From positions 310,001 to 374,000 of the forward strand of contig NZ_BCYR01000003.1 in the NCBI RefSeq assembly GCF_001598295.1: a stretch of DNA of 64,000 bases. Direction: 5' to 3'. Positions 52,565 through 61,700 of the stretch are shown piece after piece (position 1 is the stretch's first letter; every line of letters starts with the position of its first letter). This stretch comes from Klebsiella ornithinolytica NBRC 105727 = ATCC 31898. Lineage in GTDB: Bacteria; Pseudomonadota; Gammaproteobacteria; Enterobacterales; Enterobacteriaceae. The notes under the pieces were generated by a model. The model had not been told where the DNA came from. It was given only the letters and a program-made list of their open reading frames with translations, and ran no database searches. A program made the position numbers and the translations under genes.

Positions 52565-53683
52565 CTACGCTTTGCGGGCATAGAACTGCAATTTATCTTC
52601 ATCGAGTTCGACACCTAAACCCGGCGTCTGAGGCAGGACGACGCTGCCGTCGGTGAACGTTAGCGGCACGCTGACGATGTCATCTTTGAGCAACAGCGGA
52701 CCAAACATTTCAGTGCCCCATTGCAGCGGCAGCGTCGACCAGGCGTGCAACGATGCGACGGTGCCCACGGTTCCTTCCAGCATGGTGCCGCCATACAATC
52801 CGATACCCGCCGCCTGCGCGACGTGCGCCAGGGCTAAAACGCTGGCCGGGCCGCCCGCTTTGGCAATTTTCAAGGCAAAGGCGCCGCTGAAGCCTTGCTG
52901 CGCCAGGCGATAGCCATCGTAGTGCGTCGCCACCGCTTCATCCGCCAGAATCGCGGTTTCAATGTGATGGCTGAGGCGAACCAGCGCCGCGTTGTCCTGC
53001 GCGCTGACCGGTTGTTCAATTAAGTCGATGCCCATCGCCGCCAGTTCACGACAGCCTTTTGCCGCCACAGTGGCGTCCCAGGCCTGGTTGACATCGACAC
53101 GAATGCTCGCCCGATCGCCGAGGGCTTCGACAATCGCCCGGGTATGACGTAAATCGGTCGCCAGTTCGCGGGCGCCAATTTTCAACTTAAATGCCTGATG
53201 GCGACCTTCGGCCAGCAGCGTTTCCCCTTCGGCGATATCCTTGTTGGTATCCCCGCTCGCCAGGGTCCACAGCACCGGCAGCGAGGTCTGCAGCGCGCCG
53301 CCAAGCAGCGCTGAAACCGGCAGCCCCAGCGCCTTGCCCTGCGCATCCAACAGCGCGGTTTCAATGGCGGATTTGGCGAAGGTGTTACCTTTGATGGCGC
53401 TGTTGATACGCTGCGTCAGCGCATTCAGGTTATCGGCGGGCTGCCCTTTGAGCAGCGGCGTCAGATAATGGTTAATGGCGCTGGAGATGGCTTCCGGACT
53501 CTCGACGCCATAGCTCAGCCCGCCGATGGTGGTCGCCTCGCCGATACCGCAAATACCGTCAGAGCGCGTAATGCGGACAATCACCAGCGTCTGGCAGCCC
53601 ATGGTTGTCATTGAGAGTTTGTGCGGGCGAATGGTCGGGACATCAACCAGCCAGCTTTCAATGCGTTCTACGGTCGCGGTCAT
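52565..53683 (-). CDS. catB: Muconate cycloisomerase
   Basis: A 372-residue enolase-superfamily enzyme. The N-terminal capping domain is followed by the barrel with 'FKLKIGA' (catalytic Lys), 'IRVDVNQAWD', 'IEQPV', 'ADEAV' (metal ligands Asp, Glu, Asp) and 'ALKIAKAGG'. It lactonises cis,cis-muconate to muconolactone. First of the catBCA operon. The ATG at 53683 (GGAAGAAAAC upstream) gives the family length. A promoter with an upstream inverted repeat lies within the gap to the IclR gene. Confidence 0.95.
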   Translation of the reverse strand: MTATVERIESWLVDVPTIRPHKLSMTTMGCQTLVIVRITRSDGICGIGEATTIGGLSYGVESPEAISSAINHYLTPLLKGQPADNLNALTQRINSAIKGNTFAKSAIETALLDAQGKALGLPVSALLGGALQTSLPVLWTLASGDTNKDIAEGETLLAEGRHQAFKLKIGARELATDLRHTRAIVEALGDRASIRVDVNQAWDATVAAKGCRELAAMGIDLIEQPVSAQDNAALVRLSHHIETAILADEAVATHYDGYRLAQQGFSGAFALKIAKAGGPASVLALAHVAQAAGIGLYGGTMLEGTVGTVASLHAWSTLPLQWGTEMFGPLLLKDDIVSVPLTFTDGSVVLPQTPGLGVELDEDKLQFYARKA

Positions 53684-53754
53684 GTTTTCTTCCTGATCGT
53701 TAAATTCATAACTTTTTGTGACGCCAACCATAACGAAGGGTGACGGTGACTTTG

Positions 53755-53815
53755 ACAATAGGGGGGAGCCGGTGAAATGGTCAACGGCGATAATCGAAAT
53801 GTTGTGCGATTATCG
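53755..53815 (-). promoter_or_regulatory. catB promoter with candidate IclR-type operator
   Basis: On the minus strand TTGACC (53779-53784) and TATTGT (53755-53760) are 18 bases apart, a fair sigma 70 promoter for catBCA. Directly upstream is the perfect inverted repeat CGATAATCG (53788-53796), 10 bases, CGATTATCG (53807-53815), centred near -54. This fits activation by the divergent IclR-type regulator. Confidence 0.55.
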
Positions 53816-53942
53816 ACGCGCTTGTTAAAATGAGGTTAATAATGTGATCCGGGTGGTAAAACAGGCACATTCCGTCGCCGCCCTTTTTCCCCACGGTATA
53901 GTGGTGCCCGTGAGCTTTTGTTTTCGAATGGAGAGGAATTCA

Positions 53943-54740
53943 ATGAGCGCGACACCGCCAACCCCCCTCAGCGCCAGGCAGGCCGAACACGACCCGAATT
54001 TCATGCTGTCGCTGGCGCGCGGGTTGGAAGTTCTCAGCGCCTTTACTCCCCAGCGCCAGCGGCTGACTATCTCGCAGCTCAGCCAGAAAACGCAGATTTC
54101 CCGCGCCGCCGTCCGCCGCTGCCTGTATACCCTGGCCGCACTCGGCATGGTGCACAGTCCTGACGGACGCAGCTATGAACTGTTGCCGCGGGTGTTGGCC
54201 GTCGGCCACGCCTATCTGGCCGGAACGCCGCTGGCGAAAGTGGCCCAGACCGCGCTGGATAACCTCGGTAAGAGCCTCGGCGAATCTTGCTCCGCCGCCA
54301 CCCTCGATGGCGATAACGTGCTCTATATTGCCAGGGCCGCAGTCAATAATCTGCTGAGCGTTGATATCGGTCGCGGCAGCCGTCTCCCCGCATGGGCGAC
54401 CTCAATGGGCCGCGTACTGCTTAGCGCCCTGGCGGAAGAGCAGCTGGACGTGACATTGTCACGCGCGAATTTAATTCGCTACACCCCGCATACGCTGTGT
54501 GATTTAGCGGGATTGCGGGAGGAAATAACCAGAGTACGTATGCAGGGATATGCGATCGCCGATCGGCAAATTGAGGTGGGATTATGTTCGCTGGCGGTAC
54601 CGCTGCTGTCACGCAGCGGCCAGGTGGTGGCGGCGCTCAACGTCGGCGTGCCCGCCAGTGCCATGAGCGCCGCCGCGCTGAGAGAGAAAGCGCTGGCCCC
54701 GCTGCGGCGGGCGGCCATGGAGCTTTCTCTCCAGCTGTAG
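53943..54740 (+). CDS. catR: IclR-family regulator of catechol catabolism
   Basis: A 265-residue IclR-family protein of the PcaR/PcaU/PobR/CatR type. The winged helix covers about 20-85 ('FMLSLARGLEVLSAF', 'TISQLSQKTQISRAAVRRCLYTL'), and the effector domain follows ('RVLAVGHAYL', 'GRGSRLPAWATSMGRVLLSAL', 'YAIADRQIEVGLCSLAVPL'). It is divergent from catB and probably activates catBCA in response to a pathway metabolite. The start at 53943 follows GAGAGGAA. The symbol is given by context; the LysR-type CatR of pseudomonads is unrelated. Confidence 0.82.
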   Translation: MSATPPTPLSARQAEHDPNFMLSLARGLEVLSAFTPQRQRLTISQLSQKTQISRAAVRRCLYTLAALGMVHSPDGRSYELLPRVLAVGHAYLAGTPLAKVAQTALDNLGKSLGESCSAATLDGDNVLYIARAAVNNLLSVDIGRGSRLPAWATSMGRVLLSALAEEQLDVTLSRANLIRYTPHTLCDLAGLREEITRVRMQGYAIADRQIEVGLCSLAVPLLSRSGQVVAALNVGVPASAMSAAALREKALAPLRRAAMELSLQL

Positions 54741-54742
54741 GG

Positions 54743-56233
54743 CTAGTTCATTTTCGGCGCCTGCGCCAGACTGCGCCAGATCCCGGCTGCCAGCAGCAGC
54801 AGCAGCACCCCGGCGGTGGCCAGCACGATGCTGTGGGCGCTGATAAACGCGGTTTTCGCCGCTGCAATCAGCGAATGCGCCGGAACTGCGGGCAGCGATT
54901 GCGCCAGGGCGATCGCTTCGCTGATGGACGACGAGGCCTGCGCTGCGGCCTGACCGTCCACCCCGGCGGGCAGCACAATCGATGAACTGTAGCTGCGGGT
55001 CAGAATCAGGCCAAACAGCGCGATCCCCAGACCGGCCCCCAGCTCGTAGGCCATCGTTTCAATGGCGCCGGCCGCCGCCGCTTTCTCTTTCGGCGCCGCC
55101 GCCATAATGGCGGAGCCGGAAGCCAACAATGCGCTGGCGACGCTGAAGCCTAAGAGAATCATCAATCCCCATGCCAGCCACTGCTGGGAGCTGAAATCGG
55201 TCATCGACAGACCGAGGAAACTGAGCGCGCTCAGCAGCATACCGCCGGTTGCCACCAGCCGCAGGCCCAGGCGAGAAACCATCAACCCGGCAACAGGTCC
55301 GCTAAACCCGCTCGCCAGCATCAGCGGCAGCATAAACAGCCCGGCTTCAAACGGTGTTTTGCCGTGGACGAACTGTAGCTCCTGCGCCATCAGTAGCTCG
55401 AAGCCAACCAGGGTAATCAGGGCGGTCATCGCCATCATCACGCCGCTTAAGATAATGCGATGCGTAAACAGGCGCATATCGACCATCGGCGTAGCGGCGG
55501 AAAGCTGCTGGCGAACAAAGCGCACCAACAGCGCCAGGCCCACCAGCGCGATCGATCCGGTCAGCCATAATGCCATCTGCCCTTTCAGCGCCGATTTTGC
55601 GCTGAACACCAGCATCAGGATCGCCACAATCAGCATCAATGCCTGGGTCAGATTAAGCGGCTGTTCGCGCCGTGCCGGCTGGCGCGGCACCATCCGCGCA
55701 CTGAAGGCGATAACCGCCAGCACGATGGGCACGTTGATCAGGAAGACCGATCCCCAGTAAAAATGTTCCAGCAGGATCCCGCCCACCAGCGGGCCGAAGG
55801 CGGCGCCGCCAGAGCCAATCGCCGCCCACAGGCCGAGCGCCATGTTGCGGTGGCGCGCCTGCGAAAAAGTGTTACGGATACCGGCGAGCGTCGCCGGAAC
55901 GATCATCGCCGCACCAATGGCCAACAGCGCGCGGGAGGCGATCAGCGCCAGCGCAGTGGGTGAAAACGCCGCCGCCAGCGACGAAACGCCGAAAATAGCG
56001 CTGCCGAGCAGCAACAGCCGTTTAAAGCCAATTTTATCGCCGAGCGCCCCCATCGGCAGCACCATACCGGCCATGACTAATGAATAAATATCAATGATCC
56101 ACAGCAGCTCATTGCTGCTGGTCCCCAACGACATACTAAGCGTTGGCGCGGCGACATGCAGTACCGTGGCATCAATCGCCACCGGTAAATACACCAACAA
56201 AATCGCCACCAGCGTTAACCATTGCCGAGACAT
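54743..56233 (-). CDS. smvA: MFS efflux pump SmvA (DHA2 family)
   Basis: A 496-residue, 14-TM drug:proton antiporter of the DHA2 family, matching SmvA ('LLVYLPVAIDATVLHVAAPTL', 'ELLWIIDIYSLVMAGMVLPMGALGDKIGFKR' in short pieces). It exports cationic compounds such as methyl viologen, acriflavine and, in K. pneumoniae, chlorhexidine and octenidine. It is divergent from the TetR gene smvR and convergent with the IclR gene, whose stop is two bases from its own. Confidence 0.92.
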   Translation of the reverse strand: MSRQWLTLVAILLVYLPVAIDATVLHVAAPTLSMSLGTSSNELLWIIDIYSLVMAGMVLPMGALGDKIGFKRLLLLGSAIFGVSSLAAAFSPTALALIASRALLAIGAAMIVPATLAGIRNTFSQARHRNMALGLWAAIGSGGAAFGPLVGGILLEHFYWGSVFLINVPIVLAVIAFSARMVPRQPARREQPLNLTQALMLIVAILMLVFSAKSALKGQMALWLTGSIALVGLALLVRFVRQQLSAATPMVDMRLFTHRIILSGVMMAMTALITLVGFELLMAQELQFVHGKTPFEAGLFMLPLMLASGFSGPVAGLMVSRLGLRLVATGGMLLSALSFLGLSMTDFSSQQWLAWGLMILLGFSVASALLASGSAIMAAAPKEKAAAAGAIETMAYELGAGLGIALFGLILTRSYSSSIVLPAGVDGQAAAQASSSISEAIALAQSLPAVPAHSLIAAAKTAFISAHSIVLATAGVLLLLLAAGIWRSLAQAPKMN

Positions 56234-56255
56234 ACTTTTTCCTCAATTTTGCAAA

Positions 56256-56308
56256 TTGGACACGCGTCCAGGATTGCGATCCTGCCGGATTGTTGAACAA
56301 CTGTCCAA
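56256..56308. promoter_or_regulatory. Candidate SmvR operator in smvA-smvR intergenic region
   Basis: The 118-base gap holds TGGAC-ACGC-GTCCA (56257-56270) and a further TGTCCAA (56302-56308) complementary to TTGGACA (56256-56262). TetR-family repressors bind such repeats. Both genes could be controlled from here. Confidence 0.5.
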
Positions 56309-56351
56309 CTTTTTGTTACTATCGAAGAAAACCACGGCTCAGCGGGGAAAT

Positions 56352-56942
56352 ATGCACTACTTAAATCGGGAAGCGCGTCGGGAGGTGATCATGCTGGCGG
56401 CGATGCGTGTCGCGCTGCAGGGGGGCTTAGGCGCCATGACCGTCCGGCAAATCGCCGCCGAAGCCGGAGTCTCCACAGGGCAGTTGCATCACCATTTCAC
56501 CTCCATCGGCGAGCTTAAGGCGCAGGCCTTCGTTCGTTTAATTCGTGAGATGCTGGATATCCAGCTGGTAGCGGAAGACGCCAGCTCGCGCGAGCGCCTG
56601 TTTTCAATGCTCGGCAGCGAAGATGGCCGCCTGGATCCCTATATCCGTTTGTGGCGCGAAGGCCAACTGCTCTCCGGGAGCGATAGCGACATCAAAGAGG
56701 CCTACCTGCTCACCATGTCGATGTGGCACGAAGAGACGGTCAATATTATTCGTCTCGGCAGCGAAAGCGGTGAATTTCATCCCGATGACAGCGCGGAGAA
56801 TATCGCCTGGCGTTTAATTGCCCTGGTCTGCGGGCTGGATGGGATTTATGCGCTGGGAATGGAAGCGATCGACGACAGCGCATTTACACGCTATATAAAC
56901 TACTATATAACGTTAGAACTACTGCGCCCGCCAACCATTTAG
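56352..56942 (+). CDS. smvR: TetR-family repressor SmvR
   Basis: A 196-residue TetR protein. The N-terminal helix-turn-helix ('ALQGGLGAMTVRQIAAEAGVSTGQLHHHFTS', seen as TVRQIAAEAGVSTGQLHHHF) is followed by a helical ligand domain. SmvR represses smvA, and loss-of-function changes in it are known to raise biocide tolerance in K. pneumoniae. The ATG at 56352 follows GCGGGGAAA; the open frame extends upstream through the operator and into smvA, so that start is unlikely. The frame appears intact. Confidence 0.91.
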   Translation: MHYLNREARREVIMLAAMRVALQGGLGAMTVRQIAAEAGVSTGQLHHHFTSIGELKAQAFVRLIREMLDIQLVAEDASSRERLFSMLGSEDGRLDPYIRLWREGQLLSGSDSDIKEAYLLTMSMWHEETVNIIRLGSESGEFHPDDSAENIAWRLIALVCGLDGIYALGMEAIDDSAFTRYINYYITLELLRPPTI

Positions 56943-57078
56943 CCAACTGAGCTTCTGAATGCGCCGGGAAGGCACGGTCTGTCGGCCCGGCAGACCTGTC
57001 GCCGCTGCTGACAGGAGCGCAGTTTAAGTCACATTTCATTTACATTTAGTAACAAATAATAAACCCCTATTGCGCACG

Positions 57079-57102
57079 CGCTTTCCTGAAGCGTTTTTTT
57101 TT
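57079..57102 (+). terminator. Terminator in the smvR-narU gap
   Basis: CGCTT (57079-57083), loop TCCTG, AAGCG (57089-57093), followed by nine T's. The stem is short but the T-tract is strong. It would end the smvR transcript before narU. Confidence 0.65.
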
Positions 57103-57218
57103 ATCTATTCTTCAAACACTACAATAATTCATTCGACCAGCCTTAATCGCCTCTTCTGCTTAATTTGCGGTGTTGTCATCTTTAAATTTTCTTTGGTTAC
57201 TGTGCATTCGAGGGCAAT

Positions 57219-58607
57219 ATGTCAAGAGAAAGTGAGAAAGATAATCATTACCTTTTAAAAGGGTGGCGCCCGGAAAATCCAGCATTCTGGGAAAATAAAG
57301 GCAAAGCCATTGCGCGAAGAAATCTTTTTATTTCAGTAAGTTGTTTACTTCTTGCCTTCTGCGTCTGGATGTTATTCAGCGCGGTTGCGGTGAATCTTAA
57401 TAAAGTCGGCTTTAATTTCACTACCGATCAGCTTTTTTTATTAACCGCGCTTCCTTCGCTGTCCGGGGCAATATTACGCGTGCCCTATTCTTTTATGGTT
57501 CCTATATTTGGCGGACGCTACTGGACGGTGATCAGCACCGTTATTTTAGTGGTGCCCTGCCTGTGGCTTGGGATCGCGGTGCAAAACCCGGCAACCCCAT
57601 TCTGGATATTTATTCTCATCGCTCTGCTCTGCGGTTTTGCCGGAGCTAACTTTGCCTCCAGCATGGGCAACATCAGTTTTTTCTACCCGAAAGCGAAGCA
57701 AGGCAGCGCCCTCGGCGTGAACGGCGGCCTGGGTAACCTCGGCGTCAGCGTGATGCAGCTGCTCTCGCCGGTAGTGATCTTCGTGCCGATCTTCACTTTT
57801 GTCGGCGTTCGCGGCGTCGATCAACCGGACGGCGCAACCCTGTGGCTCGGCAACTCGCCGCTCATCTGGGTGCCGCTGCTGCTCGCCGCTACCGTGGCGG
57901 CGTGGTTCGGGATGAACGATATCGCCGGTGCCAAAACCTCCATTCGCGATCAGCTCCCGGTGTTGAAACGCCCGCATATGTGGCTGCTGAGCCTGCTTTA
58001 TCTCGCCACCTTCGGCTCGTTCATCGGGTTTTCCGCCGGCTTCGCGATGCTGGCCAAAACGCAGTTTCCGGATGTGAATATCCTGAAACTGGCCTTCTTT
58101 GGCCCGTTTATCGGCGCCCTGGCGCGCTCCTTCGGCGGCATCATTTCCGACCGTCTGGGCGGCGTCAACGTCACCCTGGTGAACTTCATTCTGATGGCGC
58201 TGTTTACCGGCCTGCTGTTCCTCACCCTACCCGGCTCCGGTTCCGGGAGTTTTCTGGCGTTTTACGTGGTGTTTATGGGGCTGTTTCTCACCGCGGGTCT
58301 CGGCAGCGGCTCTACGTTCCAGATGATCGCCGTGATCTTTCGCCAGATAACCATCGATAGCGTCAAGAAACGCGGCGGCAGCGATGAGCAGGCCCAGCAC
58401 GAAGCGGTCACCGATACCGCCGCCGCGCTCGGGTTTATCTCCGCTATTGGCGCGGTCGGGGGCTTCTTCATCCCGAAAGCCTTTGGCACCTCGTTAGCCA
58501 TGACCGGTTCCCCGGTTGGCGCCATGAAGGTTTTCTTTGTCTTTTATGTCGTTTGCGTACTGGTGACCTGGCTGGTCTACGGTCGTCGTAAACCGGCAAA
58601 AAAATAA
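57219..58607 (+). CDS. narU: Nitrate/nitrite transporter NarU
   Basis: A 462-residue, 12-TM NarK-type MFS protein closely matching E. coli NarU ('LLKGWRPENPAFWENKGK', 'RVPYSFMVPIFGGRYWTV', the nitrate signature 'GLGNLGVSVMQL'). It exchanges nitrate and nitrite across the inner membrane. It precedes narZY as in the E. coli narUZYWV set, with a REP/BIME element between. The second nitrate signature lies at 'FISAIGAVGGFFIP'. Confidence 0.94.
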   Translation: MSRESEKDNHYLLKGWRPENPAFWENKGKAIARRNLFISVSCLLLAFCVWMLFSAVAVNLNKVGFNFTTDQLFLLTALPSLSGAILRVPYSFMVPIFGGRYWTVISTVILVVPCLWLGIAVQNPATPFWIFILIALLCGFAGANFASSMGNISFFYPKAKQGSALGVNGGLGNLGVSVMQLLSPVVIFVPIFTFVGVRGVDQPDGATLWLGNSPLIWVPLLLAATVAAWFGMNDIAGAKTSIRDQLPVLKRPHMWLLSLLYLATFGSFIGFSAGFAMLAKTQFPDVNILKLAFFGPFIGALARSFGGIISDRLGGVNVTLVNFILMALFTGLLFLTLPGSGSGSFLAFYVVFMGLFLTAGLGSGSTFQMIAVIFRQITIDSVKKRGGSDEQAQHEAVTDTAAALGFISAIGAVGGFFIPKAFGTSLAMTGSPVGAMKVFFVFYVVCVLVTWLVYGRRKPAKK

Positions 58608-58615
58608 CGGCATCG

Positions 58616-58708
58616 TTGCCGGATGGCGGCTGACGCCTTTATCCGGCCTACGGGATCGTGCGGTCTTGCTGGCCGGATAAGGCGCTAACGCGTCGCATCC
58701 GGCAAGGG
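58616..58708. repeat. REP/BIME element between narU and narZ
   Basis: Two REP-like units in opposite orientation: GTTGCCGGATGGCGGCTGAC onward (58616-58653) ending TATCCGGCCTACGG, and GCTGGCCGGATAAGGCGC onward (58669-58708) ending CGCATCCGGCAAGG. Each contains the GCCGGAT...ATCCGGC palindrome of enterobacterial REP sequences. They lie after the narU stop and may protect or process the mRNA. Confidence 0.85.
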
Positions 58709-58744
58709 CTTGATGCCGGACATTATCGGAGCAGGAGAAACGTC

Positions 58745-61700
58745 ATGAGTAAACTACTGGATCGCTTTCGCTACTTTAAGCAGAAACGCGAGACCTTTGC
58801 CAACGGCCACGGTCAGGTCCTGGATACCAACCGTGACTGGGAAGATAGTTACCGTCAGCGCTGGCAGTTCGACAAGATCGTCCGTTCCACGCACGGAGTA
58901 AACTGTACGGGCTCATGCAGCTGGAAAATTTACGTCAAAAACGGGCTGGTCACCTGGGAAACCCAGCAGACCGACTATCCGCGTACCCGCCCGGATCTGC
59001 CCAACCACGAACCGCGCGGCTGCCCGCGCGGCGCCAGCTACTCCTGGTATCTCTACAGCGCCAACCGACTCAAATACCCGCTGGCACGTAAACGGCTGAT
59101 TGAGCTGTGGCGCACGGCGCTGGCCCGCCATCCCGACCCGGTCGATGCCTGGAACAGCATTATGGAAGATCCGCAGCAGTGTCTCAGCTACAAGCAGATG
59201 CGCGGCAAAGGCGGGTTTATTCGCTCGACCTGGAAAGAGCTGAACCAGCTGATTGCCGCCGCCAACGTCTGGACCATCAAGCACTATGGCCCGGACCGCA
59301 TTGTCGGCTTCTCGCCGATCCCGGCGATGTCGATGGTCTCTTATGCCGCTGGTACCCGCTACCTGTCGCTAATTGGCGGTACCTGCCTGAGCTTCTACGA
59401 CTGGTATTGCGACCTGCCCCCCGCCTCGCCGATGACCTGGGGCGAACAGACCGACGTACCGGAATCTGCCGACTGGTATAACTCCAGCTACATCATCGCC
59501 TGGGGCTCTAACGTGCCGCAGACCCGAACGCCTGACGCCCACTTTTTTACCGAGGTGCGCTACAAAGGCACCAAAACTATTGCTATTACGCCGGACTATT
59601 CGGAAGTGGCGAAACTGTGCGATCAGTGGCTGGCGCCGAAACAGGGTACCGACAGCGCGCTGGCCATGGCGATGGGCCATGTCATCTTAAAACGCTTCCA
59701 TCTCGACAATCCGAGCGATTACTTCCTTAACTACTGCCGCCACTACACCGACATGCCGATGCTGGTGCTGCTCGACGATCGCGACGATGGTACCACCGTC
59801 CCCGGGCGAATGGTGCGCGCTTCTGACCTGCTGGACGGGCTGGGTGAGAGCAACAATCCGGAGTGGAAAACCGTGGCCTTCAGTTCCGCCGGTGAACTGG
59901 TCGCCCCCAATGGCTCTATCGGTTTTCGCTGGGGCGAAAAAGGGAAATGGAACCTCGAACCGCGGGCCGCCGGGAAGGAGACCGAACTGGCGCTGTCCCT
60001 GCTGAATATCAAAGATACCGTCGCCGCCGTGGGCTTCCCCTACTTTGGTGGCAACGAGAACCCGCATTTTCGCAGCGTTGAGCAGCAGCCGGTGCTGATT
60101 CATCGGCTTCCGGCCAAACGTCTGACCCTGGCCAGCGGCGAGAGCAAACTGGTGGTGAGCGTTTATGACCTGGTCCTGGCTAACTACGGCCTCGACCGGG
60201 GGCTCGACGATGAGAACGCGGCCGGCGATTTCAGCGAGGTGAAAGCCTACACTCCGGCCTGGGCGGAGCAGATTACCGGCGTTCCCCGCCACCACATAGA
60301 GCAAATCGCCTGGGAGTTCGCCGATACCGCGCATAAAACCCACGGTCGCTCGATGATTATCCTCGGTGCCGGCGTCAACCACTGGTACCACATGGATATG
60401 AACTACCGGGGGATGATCAATATGCTGGTGTTCTGCGGCTGCGTCGGACAGAGCGGCGGCGGCTGGTCGCACTATGTCGGCCAGGAAAAACTGCGTCCGC
60501 AGACCGGCTGGCTGCCGCTGGCGTTTGCCACCGACTGGAACCGCCCGCCGCGCCAGATGAACAGCACCTCTTATTTCTACAACCACTCCAGCCAGTGGCG
60601 CTATGAAAAGCTGACCGCCCAGGAGCTGCTTTCACCACTGGCGGACGCCAGTCGATATACCGGACACCTGATTGATTTTAACGTGCGCGCCGAGCGCATG
60701 GGCTGGCTGCCTTCCGCCCCGCAGCTCAGCGTCAATCCGCTGACCATTAAGCAGCAGGCCGATGCCGCCGGCCTCTCACCCGCCGACTACACCGTGCAGG
60801 CGTTAAAATCCGGCGCCATCCGCTTTGCCTGCGAGCAGCCGGACAACGGTAAAAACCATCCGCGGAATATGTTTATCTGGCGCTCCAACCTGCTGGGTTC
60901 CTCCGGCAAGGGGCATGAGTACATGCTCAAATATCTGCTGGGCACCGACAGCGGCATCCAGGGCGATGAACTGGGGGCGACGGACGAGGTTAAACCGGAA
61001 GAGGTCGAGTGGCAGACGCCGGCGATTGAAGGCAAGCTCGATCTGCTGGTGACCCTCGATTTCCGCATGTCGAGCACCTGCCTGTTCTCAGATATCGTTC
61101 TGCCGACCGCCACCTGGTATGAAAAAGACGATATGAACACCTCGGATATGCATCCGTTTATCCACCCGCTTTCCGCCGCCGTCGACCCGGCCTGGGAAGC
61201 CAAAAGCGACTGGGAAATCTATAAAGAGATCGCCAACGTCTTTTCGACGGTCTGCGTCGGCCATCTCGACGCGGAGACCGATGTGGTGCTTCTGCCTCTG
61301 CAGCATGACTCTGCGGGCGAACTGTCCCAGCCTTTCGATGTGGTTGACTGGCATAAGGGCGAGTGCGATCTGATTCCGGGGAAAACGGCCCCGACCATTG
61401 CGGTAGTCGAGCGCGATTACCCTGCCACCTACGAGCGCTTCACTTCCCTGGGCCCGCTGCTGGATAAGCTGGGCAACGGCAGTAAAGGCATCAGCTGGAA
61501 AACGCAGGATGAGGTCGATTTCCTCGGCAAACTCAATTACGTCAAGCTCGACGGCCCGGCAAAAGGCCGCCCGCGCATCGACAGCGCCATCGACGCCACG
61601 GAAGTGATCCTCAGCCTGGCGCCAGAAACCAACGGCCAGGTGGCGGTCAAAGCCTGGCAGGCGCTGGGAGAGTTTACCGGACGCGATCACACCCATCTGG

